Source: an uncultured Lachnospiraceae bacterium (GTDB lineage Bacteria; Bacillota; Clostridia; Lachnospirales; Lachnospiraceae). Taken from it: 47,243 nucleotides of DNA. Position numbers and translations under genes: made by a program. This document shows positions 7,770 through 15,842 of the stretch, one piece after another (the first letter of the stretch is position 1; each line of letters opens with the position of its first letter). The notes below the pieces were generated by a model. The model worked only from the letters and a program-made list of their open reading frames with translations. It was not told where the DNA came from and made no database searches. The DNA lies in the NCBI GenBank assembly GCA_910579805.1, contig CAJTWM010000031.1, forward strand, positions 1-47,243, given 5' to 3'.

Positions 7770-8054
7770 TTACTCCTCTGCGACTGAATCCTCCGCTTCC
7801 CTCTTTCCTTCAGCCGCCTCTTCCTCTGCCGCTTTTTCGATCACTTCACCCTCGTCAAGCGCCCTTTTCTCATTCTGCTTGTCAAAAACATCCAATATAA
7901 ATTTTATAACGCTTCCCAATATGTAAAACACGATCAGAACTACCAACAAAATGATCAATGCCGTCTTTGTATCATATTTCAGATAAAAAGTTCTGATACT
8001 TGTGATCAGACCGGCAACCAACATTAAAATCGGAGGTAATAGTTTTCTATTCAT
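7770..8054 (-). CDS. Small membrane protein between cheD and sigma-28
   Basis: A 94-residue protein with two hydrophobic segments: residues about 5-22 (LPPILMLVAGLITSIRTF) and 31-56 (TALIILLVVLIVFYILGSVI). An acidic Glu/Ala-rich cytoplasmic tail follows. I recognise no named family. Spacing of 11 bases after cheD and 27 before sigma-28 puts it inside the operon. Its topology, a tight hairpin with a charged tail, fits an accessory membrane factor, but no function can be assigned. Confidence 0.6.
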   Translation of the reverse strand: MNRKLLPPILMLVAGLITSIRTFYLKYDTKTALIILLVVLIVFYILGSVIKFILDVFDKQNEKRALDEGEVIEKAAEEEAAEGKREAEDSVAEE

Positions 8055-8065
8055 CTGTCAACCTC

Positions 8066-8551
8066 TTAAATAACCGTTTCACTTTTACCAACTGCACGTA
8101 TTACAAAATCCCCTGTTTCAGGATAAAAAATAACTGTCCGCCCATAAGAATTTCCGGTGTCCTGTGCCAAAATAGGTATCCTTAATTCTGCAAGCTTCGC
8201 CTTACACGCAGAAACATTTCTTTCCCCTACACGAACCATATCATTTTTGCTGGAAAAATTGAACATCTGCGCGCCGCCTGCAATCTTTGCCACAAGCCTT
8301 GCACGGCTTGCCCCCTGCGCAACGATCTGCTTTACCAGCTCTTCAATTCCCGTATCCGCAAATTTAGGAATATTCGCATTGTTTCTTATTGCCGTACTGT
8401 CCGGCAGCATGATATGAGCCAACCCACCTATTTTGGTAATCGGATCACGAATTGCGATCCCAACACAGGACCCGAGTCCTAACGTCGTAACACCATTCGG
8501 ACTTTTTACTACTTTCAAGTCCGCCATTCCTACTTTTATTATTTCACTCAT
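8066..8551 (-). CDS. cheD: Chemoreceptor glutamine deamidase CheD
   Basis: CheD deamidates glutamines on chemoreceptors and works with CheC in adaptation. The catalytic Cys-His pair is present in LGLGSCVGIAIRD and GGLAHIMLPDS, and KIAGGAQMF is the third conserved block. About 161 residues, normal length. The ATG at 8551 (MSEIIKVGMADLKV) matches family N-termini; a TTG at 8569 is in frame and has an AAGG-like site in it, so the start is not certain. It lies after cheC, the partner whose phosphatase activity it modulates by binding. Confidence 0.93.
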   Translation of the reverse strand: MSEIIKVGMADLKVVKSPNGVTTLGLGSCVGIAIRDPITKIGGLAHIMLPDSTAIRNNANIPKFADTGIEELVKQIVAQGASRARLVAKIAGGAQMFNFSSKNDMVRVGERNVSACKAKLAELRIPILAQDTGNSYGRTVIFYPETGDFVIRAVGKSETVI

Positions 8552-8593
8552 AGTATAAACGACCTTCAATCTTGTTAAATTTTTTTCAAAAAA

Positions 8594-9223
8594 TTACTGA
8601 CTGATAATACCTAATGAAGATAACATTTTGGAATAAGAATCCACATCCGGAACTAAAATAAAATACCCGTTTAACTCAATCTCATCCGAAAACTGAGTTT
8701 GAATCAATAATAATTTATCCCCATATACACCAAATTCAATAGCCGGCACACTAAGAATCGCTCCTGCCATATCCGTTGCGATAGACGGTATCGTCGGGTA
8801 AATGGTCAGTCTTGTCAGATCTGACAGGGAATTCAAATAAGAACCCGCAATAATATTCCCGATTTCCAAAAGCGCGGACAGCTCCATCTCTGTAAAGCCG
8901 CCTATCCCGTGGCTGCTCCCCATGCCCATTAACATTTTGGATACCAGATGCTTTGCAGTCGTCATATCCATCAGAAACATAATACTTCCCGTAATCTCGC
9001 CTTCTACCCCAAGATAAATGGCTGTCATCTGCTGTTCCGCACCGCCGACCATTTCACCTACTTCTTTAAATTCCAAAAGCTTTACCTGAGGCACCCTCAT
9101 ATCTACTTTACACTGGAGCATCTGGGCTAACGCGGTTGTCGCGTTGCCCGCCCCGATATTTCCCAGTTCCTTCAAGATATCGAAGTATTCCCGGGACATT
9201 TTTTCTACATTGATCTCTTCCAT
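8594..9223 (-). CDS. cheC: CheY-P phosphatase CheC
   Basis: CheC dephosphorylates CheY-P and binds CheD, linking receptor modification to the phosphorylation state. Both active-site motifs of the form [D/S]-x3-E-x2-N are intact: DILKELGN near residue 15 and SALLEIGN near residue 110. Each is followed by the GAG or AGS glycine turn. 209 residues, the usual size. No FliN-type C-terminal domain is present, which separates it from FliY in the same operon. It lies between cheW and cheD, with 17-42 base gaps. Confidence 0.95.
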   Translation of the reverse strand: MEEINVEKMSREYFDILKELGNIGAGNATTALAQMLQCKVDMRVPQVKLLEFKEVGEMVGGAEQQMTAIYLGVEGEITGSIMFLMDMTTAKHLVSKMLMGMGSSHGIGGFTEMELSALLEIGNIIAGSYLNSLSDLTRLTIYPTIPSIATDMAGAILSVPAIEFGVYGDKLLLIQTQFSDEIELNGYFILVPDVDSYSKMLSSLGIISQ

Positions 9224-9240
9224 ATCAGGCTCATTCCTTT

Positions 9241-9696
9241 TTATACATTTTCCTTTTCAAGAGTAACCGTATTCAAATCCAACAGGGAAATCAGACCGCC
9301 CTCATATTTTCCGATTCCATTGATATAATTGGTTTTTTCTTCTTTATTATCATAAGCTACCCGCTCAATCTGGGAATTGTCAAGCGTTACCACTTCTTTA
9401 ACTTCATCCACGATAACCCCTATCATTCCGTACTGCTCCAGCTTTAAAATAATGATCCTTGTCGCTTTTGTGATCTCATCTTCAGGCAGATCCATCTTCA
9501 GTCTAATACTCATGACCGGTATTACTTCACCCCTTAAATTGATCACTCCTTTTAAATAAGGCGCTACCTTAGGAACTCTCGTTATATGCTGCATACGAAC
9601 GATATTATCGATATACTTGATATCAATGCCGTACTGCTCGTCACCGATCTTGATGACGATAAACTGTATTGTTTCAAATGACCTTATCTCTTCCAT
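9241..9696 (-). CDS. cheW: Chemotaxis coupling protein CheW
   Basis: CheW links chemoreceptors to the CheA kinase in the signalling array at the membrane. The whole 151-residue protein is one CheW SH3-like domain: EQYGIDIKYIDNIVRM, then ITRVPKVAPYLKGVINLRGE with VIPVMSI, and IGVIVDEVKEVV. The ATG at 9696 follows GGAGGG. It directly follows cheA (16-base gap), the gene of the protein it binds. Confidence 0.96.
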   Translation of the reverse strand: MEEIRSFETIQFIVIKIGDEQYGIDIKYIDNIVRMQHITRVPKVAPYLKGVINLRGEVIPVMSIRLKMDLPEDEITKATRIIILKLEQYGMIGVIVDEVKEVVTLDNSQIERVAYDNKEEKTNYINGIGKYEGGLISLLDLNTVTLEKENV

Positions 9697-9712
9697 CTGT
9701 CAATCCCTCCCT

Positions 9713-11833
9713 CTAAATAAGCGCGTTCGCATCAAGAATAAGAGCAACTTCACCATCGCCGAGAATCGTAGCGCCGCTGATAAATTTACATTTATTAATG
9801 TACTTGCCCATAGATTTGATTACAATTTCCTGTTGTCCCATAAGTTCGTCAACTACAAGACCTGCCAGTTTGTCCCCTTTTTTGACAATAACAACCAACA
9901 GATCGTCGTCCGAACTCTTCTTGGATTCAATATCCAATACGTCGCTTAAACGGATCAGTGGAATGACGGTTCCTCTTAAATGAATCACTTCATTTGCCTG
10001 TACCAGCTTAATATCGTCTTTTGTAATATCCTCGATCGTCTGAATAGATCCTAAGGAGATCGCATATTTCTCTCCTCCTACGTCTACCATAAGCGCCTGA
10101 ATGATAGCCAGAGTAAGGGGAAGCCTGATCGTCCATGTACTTCCTTCTCCAAGCTTACTCTTCACTTCTACTTCACCGCTTAAGGACTCAATCTTAGACT
10201 TAACAACATCCAGCCCCACGCCTCTTCCCGATACGTCGGATACTTTCTTCGCTGTTGAAAAACCGGCGTTAAAGAGCAGGTCGATGATTTCCTTATCGCT
10301 CATATTTTCTGCCTGTTCGGGAGTGATAACGCCTCTCTCAATGGCTTTATTCTTTACTGCCTCCACATCGATGCCGTTACCGTCGTCTTTTACCTCGATC
10401 ACAACGTTATTTCCGTCCTGATAAGCATCCAGATAAATAGAACCTGCTTCCGGCTTTCCTCTTTCCTTACGCAGTTGTGCTGATTCCAAACCATGGTCGG
10501 CGGAATTACGCAGCAAATGCATGAGCGGGTCTCCAATCTCGTCTACTACGGTACGGTCCAGCTCTGTCTCTTCACCGGACATATATAATTCCATTTTTTT
10601 GTTCAGTTTCTTCGACAGATCCCTGATCATACGCGGAAACTTCTGTACAACGCTTTCGATCGGCACCATCCTGACTTTCATAACCGATTCGTGCAGATTC
10701 GTAGTGACATTCTCCAAATACTCTATCTGCTCGTTAAAAAGGTTGCTGTTCCCCGTTCCTACGTTAGAAGCGGAAACCAAAGAATTCTTGGCAATAATCA
10801 ACTCGCTTACCAGATTCATAAGCGCATCCAGTTTTTCAATATCCACCCGGACCGTCCTGTTGACAACCGGTTTAGATACCGGCTTTTTATCGCCGGCCGG
10901 TTTTGCGGCGGGCTTTGCAGGCGCTGCTGCAACGGAAACCGCCTGTGAAGACGGTTCGGAAACAGCGGTCTCTTTTTGATCCGGATCCGCGCTTGCCGTT
11001 ACGACGGCAGGCTCCTCTTTCTCTTCTCCCGGCTCCACCGTTACCTTTCCGCCGACTACTTTTTCAATTTCCGATACGCTGAGGGCCGCCTTGGTCACCG
11101 TATCCAAATCTCTGTCCGTAATTACGATAACGCTGAAATCAAGGTCAAATTTTTCATCCTCGATATCCTGTGTGGACGGAACAGAAACAATGATCTCGCC
11201 CAGTTCTTCCAACGCCTTAAACACCAAAAACGATCTGGCAGCTTTTAAAATACACGCCTCCTGCACGCTGACAGTCAGCCCAAATACGCTTTTCCCCTGT
11301 GAAACCGCTTCTCTGATCACGTTCTGCTCCGTGTTTCCAAGCTTGATTTCCTGCCATCCGGCGCCTTCCGACGTTTCCGGGCCTTCCAGCTCTTTTGCCG
11401 GCGCTTCTTCTTTCTTCTCCGCCTTTTCCTCCTTCGCGGCATCGCCGTCCGAACCTTTCAAAATAGCGTTCAACGCCTTGATTAAAGGCTCGTTATCATT
11501 CGTTCCCTCGTCTGCCGTTTCCTGAATCGATGCCAGATATTCCTCTAAGGCATCCAGACATTGAAACAAAATGTCGATCATATTTCCACGGACTTTAATG
11601 GTTCCATTCCTTACTTCTGAAAATACATTCTCCATATCATGGGTAAGAGTCTGCATTCTCTTATATCCCATCGTTCCCGCCATACCCTTTAACGAATGAG
11701 CGGCACGGAAGATCTCATTGATCGTATCCGCATTTTCCGGCTCCTGCTCCAATGTCATGATCTGGGTGTTCAGATTCTGCAAATGCTCTTTGGTTTCATC
11801 GAGAAAAATTTCTAGATATTGGCTTACGTCCAT
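9713..11833 (-). CDS. cheA: Chemotaxis histidine kinase CheA
   Basis: CheA autophosphorylates in response to receptors and passes phosphate to CheY and CheB. Domain order over 706 residues: P1 phosphotransfer with AAHSLKGMAGTMGY and the phosphorylated His at about residue 46; P2 response-regulator binding at about 170-270; a Pro/Ala/Lys linker; P3 dimerisation helices from about 325; P4 ATPase with LLRNSADHGLE, VKDDGNGID and SGRGVGLDVVK; P5 CheW-like from about 575. All ATP-site boxes are intact. The start codon sits two bases from the cheB stop, so the two are translationally linked. Confidence 0.97.
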   Translation of the reverse strand: MDVSQYLEIFLDETKEHLQNLNTQIMTLEQEPENADTINEIFRAAHSLKGMAGTMGYKRMQTLTHDMENVFSEVRNGTIKVRGNMIDILFQCLDALEEYLASIQETADEGTNDNEPLIKALNAILKGSDGDAAKEEKAEKKEEAPAKELEGPETSEGAGWQEIKLGNTEQNVIREAVSQGKSVFGLTVSVQEACILKAARSFLVFKALEELGEIIVSVPSTQDIEDEKFDLDFSVIVITDRDLDTVTKAALSVSEIEKVVGGKVTVEPGEEKEEPAVVTASADPDQKETAVSEPSSQAVSVAAAPAKPAAKPAGDKKPVSKPVVNRTVRVDIEKLDALMNLVSELIIAKNSLVSASNVGTGNSNLFNEQIEYLENVTTNLHESVMKVRMVPIESVVQKFPRMIRDLSKKLNKKMELYMSGEETELDRTVVDEIGDPLMHLLRNSADHGLESAQLRKERGKPEAGSIYLDAYQDGNNVVIEVKDDGNGIDVEAVKNKAIERGVITPEQAENMSDKEIIDLLFNAGFSTAKKVSDVSGRGVGLDVVKSKIESLSGEVEVKSKLGEGSTWTIRLPLTLAIIQALMVDVGGEKYAISLGSIQTIEDITKDDIKLVQANEVIHLRGTVIPLIRLSDVLDIESKKSSDDDLLVVIVKKGDKLAGLVVDELMGQQEIVIKSMGKYINKCKFISGATILGDGEVALILDANALI

Positions 11834-11834
11834 T

Positions 11835-12905
11835 CTACATTACCCCCACGTTTAAAATTATTTCCTGCGCAATCTGTTCTAACGGTACAATCTGATCGGA
11901 AACCCCTGCCTTGACAATGCTTTTAGGCATTCCGTATACCGCGCAAGTACTCTCTTCCTGCGCAATGACATGTATGTTTTTTGCTGGTTTTAAATTCTGG
12001 ATTCCTTTCGTTCCATCCGCACCCATACCGGTCATGACAACACAAACGACCTCATCATATCGACTGTTTGCGAGGGATTCATACATATAGTTCGCACACG
12101 GCTTTACTCCTTCCCTATTAGGTTCGTCAGAATAATGTACCGTTGCTTTTCCGGCATTTGAGACTATATTCAAATGCTTTCCTCCCATTGCCAGATATGC
12201 ATGCCCCGCCTCTAATACATCTCCCTCCGCCGCTTCTTTCACGTTGATCTCACTCAAAGCATCTAAGCGTTCTGCCAATGACGCGGTAAATCCGGGCGGC
12301 ATATGCTGGACAATGACTACCGGCGCTTTTAAATTTCCCGGCAGCCTGGGTATGACCGACTGCAATGCTTTGGGACCTCCGGTCGAACTTGCGATCGCCA
12401 CGATCTTGTTTCCGGTGACCTTTACCGTGCTCTTCTTTACGGTTTCAACCACTTTTTTTATGGTCTTAGGCTCTTCGGCTTCGAAAGTCCTGCTTACCGC
12501 TGTCGGACTGCTCTCGGCTACCGCAGCAAGCATGGCAAGGAGTATCCTTTTGAAGTCTTCATTCCTACAGTCGATTGCATTGGTCGGTTTATGTATGAAA
12601 TCAAGCGCTCCCAGTTCCAAAGCATCTAAGGTTGTCTTGGCTCCTTCTTTTGTATCAGTGCTTACCATAATCACTTTAGCGCCAATCTTTTTCTTCTGTA
12701 ATTCCCTCAAAAGCTCAAGCCCGTTCATCTTCGGCATATTTACGTCGAGAATAACAGCCTCATAAGATTTCTTCATCAATAGGTTCAGCGCTTCTTCACC
12801 GTTGATTGCCTTGTCTTCTACTTGGAATCTTTCATCACTATTAATTATATCACAAAGAACTCTTCTCATAAGTGCAGAATCATCAACAACAAGAATTTTT
12901 TTCAT
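11835..12905 (-). CDS. cheB: Chemotaxis response regulator and methylesterase CheB
   Basis: CheB removes receptor methyl groups (and deamidates glutamines) when phosphorylated by CheA. The receiver domain has the acidic pair in LVVDDSALMRR and phospho-acceptor Asp at about residue 54 (AVILDVNMPKMNG). The C-terminal methylesterase has the catalytic Ser in AIASSTGGPKALQ, His in VIVQHMPPGF and Asp in MTGMGADGTKG. 356 residues, standard. The matching methyltransferase CheR is not in the window, so it must be elsewhere. The gene follows the PilZ gene by about 46 bases. Confidence 0.97.
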   Translation of the reverse strand: MKKILVVDDSALMRRVLCDIINSDERFQVEDKAINGEEALNLLMKKSYEAVILDVNMPKMNGLELLRELQKKKIGAKVIMVSTDTKEGAKTTLDALELGALDFIHKPTNAIDCRNEDFKRILLAMLAAVAESSPTAVSRTFEAEEPKTIKKVVETVKKSTVKVTGNKIVAIASSTGGPKALQSVIPRLPGNLKAPVVIVQHMPPGFTASLAERLDALSEINVKEAAEGDVLEAGHAYLAMGGKHLNIVSNAGKATVHYSDEPNREGVKPCANYMYESLANSRYDEVVCVVMTGMGADGTKGIQNLKPAKNIHVIAQEESTCAVYGMPKSIVKAGVSDQIVPLEQIAQEIILNVGVM

Positions 12906-12951
12906 AATATACCTGCGCCTCCATTCTTTCTTCGTTATTGCTTATGTATCC

Positions 12952-13683
12952 TTACTCGCCAAGCTCCTTTTTTCTGTTCTTTCTTTCTTCCTGAAAAATA
13001 TATCGGATGATCTCTTCTCTTTCGTCCTTATTAATATTTACATACTGCAATCTATATTCATAAAATCCCGGTTTATTATCGAGCTCCCTTGCACTCAATA
13101 TTCTGCCTACAAGATTATATTCTTTCAATCTTCTATTGACCATCAAATGATAAATACAGCCTACCAGACTTTCCGGTTCATATTTCTGCTCGGATACAAA
13201 GCGCAGCCCGCCGCCGCTGATATCCACGATCACGCTCCGGCTCAGCCTTTTTCCGTTTACGACCCGCCTGGTCTCCAAAACCTCTTCCTGCTCTTCTTCG
13301 CTAAGCCCGAATGCGCTCATCTCAAGAGCACAGCTAAAACGATAGTATTCCCGTCTCTGTTGTTTGCGCAGATTACTGGTAAGCTCCATTAAGACCATAT
13401 ATATGTTATTTGATTTATAACGATCCAGTACTCTTGCAAAGCACTGATATAATCCGTTTTCGGTATAAAAATATACGTCATATTCGCCGTCCACCTCCAA
13501 AAGAAGCAGTTTGGCTTTTTCCATCGGCATGGAGATCTCCAGCCGATCCTCGCTCAGGATCTCGCAGACTGAACTGTGATACACTTTCTTTTTTGCCCCG
13601 TCCTGTTCGTCCTCGTTATATTTGATCCGTTCCACCCTTTGTAATTCTATTCTATCACCTGGTTTAATAAACTGCGATAACAT
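12952..13683 (-). CDS. PilZ-domain flagellar brake protein (YcgR-like)
   Basis: YcgR-like proteins (MotI/YpfA in Bacillus) bind cyclic-di-GMP and slow or disengage the motor. Two domains are visible in 243 residues: an N-terminal YcgR/PilZN barrel (residues 1-100, FIKPGDRIELQRVE ... YDVYFYTENGLYQCFARVLD) and a C-terminal PilZ domain. The PilZ domain carries the ligand-binding arginines in RKQQRREYYRF and the DISGGGLRF motif (consensus D/N-x-S-x-x-G). Both binding motifs are intact. It is one base from flhG on one side and precedes cheB on the other, so c-di-GMP control is built into the operon. Confidence 0.88.
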   Translation of the reverse strand: MLSQFIKPGDRIELQRVERIKYNEDEQDGAKKKVYHSSVCEILSEDRLEISMPMEKAKLLLLEVDGEYDVYFYTENGLYQCFARVLDRYKSNNIYMVLMELTSNLRKQQRREYYRFSCALEMSAFGLSEEEQEEVLETRRVVNGKRLSRSVIVDISGGGLRFVSEQKYEPESLVGCIYHLMVNRRLKEYNLVGRILSARELDNKPGFYEYRLQYVNINKDEREEIIRYIFQEERKNRKKELGE

Positions 13684-13684
13684 A

Positions 13685-14584
13685 TTATTTTACCTCTACT
13701 CTGTCTTTTTTCCCTGAAACAATATGTGAAAAAAATGCTGTTATTCCTCTTTTAACTATATATTTCTGCTCTTCCTTTTCCATGAGTCTTTTCGCAATCC
13801 TCTCATAAGCGACTGCAGACCTTGCTTTCGGGTTTCTGATAGATACCGGCATCTGCTGCATTACAGCCTCTGAAAGCTGCGCGTCCTGCGGCACTGCCCC
13901 CAGATAAGTAAGCGGTGCATTCAGATACTTTGTGACGACACTGTTTAACTTACCGTAAAGAACTTCTCCTTCCTCTTCCTTTGCCACCCTGTTGGCGATC
14001 ACTTTCACCTTTGTCTCTCCTGCTGAAAAATCCGGATGCGTATACAACGCTTTCACTAACGAATAGGAATCCGTGATCGAAGTAGGTTCCGGCGTGGTTA
14101 CCAACAGAATCTCTCCGCTTGCCACTAAAAATTCCATGACCATATCGGATATTCCCGCTCCCGTATCTATAATGATCACATCTGCAATCATATCCAGTTC
14201 GGCCAGATTCCGTATGATATAACTGAGTTTATCTTTATCCATATTGGCAAGCCCGGAAATCCCGGAACCGCCGGAAATAAAACCGATGTCGTTAGGTCCT
14301 TTCGTAATGACTTCCCTGATCGTCTTTCCCTGACTGATCAGATCTCCTAAATTATACTTTGGTACAGCGCCAAACATGATCTCTATGTTAGCAAGACCAA
14401 AATCAGCGTCCAAAATGATTACCCTTTCCCCTTCTTTTTTTAACTGTACTGCAAGATTGATCGCAGTATTTGATTTTCCGACTCCGCCCTTGCCGCTGGT
14501 TACCGTAATAACTCTTGCGGCAGGTTTTCTCGATAACTGGTTCTTCGCCTTGATAATATTTCTAAGCTGCTCGGCTTGATCCAT
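13685..14584 (-). CDS. flhG: Flagellar number regulator, MinD-like ATPase FlhG
   Basis: FlhG (YlxH) is a ParA/MinD-family ATPase that controls flagellar number and position, acting with the GTPase FlhF. The deviant Walker A motif VTSGKGGVGKSNTAINLA is at about residue 28. The switch motifs ILDADFGLANI and VIIIDTGAGIS follow. 299 residues. The ATG at 14584 follows GGAGGAATACT; the earlier in-frame start at 14614 would fall inside flhF. It overlaps nothing but follows flhF by 13 bases, the usual pairing. Confidence 0.93.
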   Translation of the reverse strand: MDQAEQLRNIIKAKNQLSRKPAARVITVTSGKGGVGKSNTAINLAVQLKKEGERVIILDADFGLANIEIMFGAVPKYNLGDLISQGKTIREVITKGPNDIGFISGGSGISGLANMDKDKLSYIIRNLAELDMIADVIIIDTGAGISDMVMEFLVASGEILLVTTPEPTSITDSYSLVKALYTHPDFSAGETKVKVIANRVAKEEEGEVLYGKLNSVVTKYLNAPLTYLGAVPQDAQLSEAVMQQMPVSIRNPKARSAVAYERIAKRLMEKEEQKYIVKRGITAFFSHIVSGKKDRVEVK

Positions 14585-14597
14585 AGTATTCCTCCCG

Positions 14598-15842
14598 TTA
14601 GCGCTTTCCTCCAAGCAAATGCTTCACTGTCTTTTGAGGATTGAACATTTCAATATCATCAGGTACATTCTGTCCGCAAGTCACATATGACATAGGAGCG
14701 CCCGTATACAAACGCAGATTGAGCAGACTTCCTAATGTCGTTGTCTCATCTAATTTCGTAAAAATAAGTTTATATTCGGCAACTGTTTTATACGAATCGG
14801 CAATGCGCTTCAGGTCCCGGTACTTTGTAGCTGCACTTACTACAAGATAAACTTCCGATTCCGCAATACCGTCAATAGAATGTACAAAATTTTTTACCGT
14901 TTCTCTCTGTTCCTCATTTTGGAAAGAATGTCCTGCCGTATCTACAAAAACATAATCATATTCTTTAAACTGCAGGGCTGCTTCCTTTACCTCTTCTGCT
15001 GTATAAATAATTTTAAATGGAATTTCCAGTATATTGGCATAAGTCCTTAACTGTTCCGCCGCCGCTATACGGTAAGTATCCCCCGTGACCATGGCAATCT
15101 TCTTCTTTTCCCCCAGACAAAATCTGGATGCAACTTTTGCTATGGTCGTTGTTTTCCCGACTCCTGTCGGACCAATAAAAAAGATAAATTTGGGATTTGT
15201 CCCTGCCGGTGCGATCTCGGCAGGCTTTCCGAACTTCAGGATCATTTTTTGATATATGGTAGACAGAATAAAATCTACCGGCGTATTCGGCTTGCTGATC
15301 TTATCGATCTCTTCCATAATCTGATTGGCATAAATCTCATCCACCTCATTATCTATCATGGTGTTATAAAGTAGTTTTAAAAACACCATCATTTCGGATT
15401 CTTCCTCTTTGGGACTTTCCTCTTCCTGAGGCTGGAGCTTTTGTTCCAATAAGGTCTGTAAGCTGTCTAATTTTTCCTGAATCGCATTGTTTTCTTTTTT
15501 CTCAATGTATGCCAGCGTTTCGCTCAAACGGTTCCTTTGTCCGCTGCTCTCCTGCTTTGGCTGCACCTCAAATCTTTCGGTAGTTTCCGTTTTAGCGGCT
15601 ACCTGCGCAATTTCCGAAACGGCCGCTTTCATGGCTGCCTCGCTTGCCGCCGCAGTCGCCTTTCTTTCGCTTTCCTCCTCCAATGCTACCGTGACCTCTG
15701 TCATCTGCTTCTGCATGATTCCGAAAACTCCGCCCTTTTTTATGCTTTTTACGTTCATTAAAACAACATGTTCACCAAGTTCTTTTTTGGCGGCTGTCAA
15801 TGCTTCTTCTTCTGATTTTCCGAGAAATTTTTTTATTATCAT
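14598..15842 (-). CDS. flhF: Flagellar biosynthesis GTPase FlhF
   Basis: FlhF is an SRP-family GTPase that places the first flagellar components at the membrane. It starts MIIKKFLGKSEEEALTAAKK, a conserved N-terminal motif. A charged B-linker region runs to about residue 130. The NG domain carries P-loop FFIGPTGVGKTTTIAKVA, the DTYRIAAAEQLRTYA block, VDTAGHS and FTKLDETTTLG. 414 residues. The start codon overlaps the flhA stop (TAATG), giving translational coupling with the export gate gene. Confidence 0.96.
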   Translation of the reverse strand: MIIKKFLGKSEEEALTAAKKELGEHVVLMNVKSIKKGGVFGIMQKQMTEVTVALEEESERKATAAASEAAMKAAVSEIAQVAAKTETTERFEVQPKQESSGQRNRLSETLAYIEKKENNAIQEKLDSLQTLLEQKLQPQEEESPKEEESEMMVFLKLLYNTMIDNEVDEIYANQIMEEIDKISKPNTPVDFILSTIYQKMILKFGKPAEIAPAGTNPKFIFFIGPTGVGKTTTIAKVASRFCLGEKKKIAMVTGDTYRIAAAEQLRTYANILEIPFKIIYTAEEVKEAALQFKEYDYVFVDTAGHSFQNEEQRETVKNFVHSIDGIAESEVYLVVSAATKYRDLKRIADSYKTVAEYKLIFTKLDETTTLGSLLNLRLYTGAPMSYVTCGQNVPDDIEMFNPQKTVKHLLGGKR

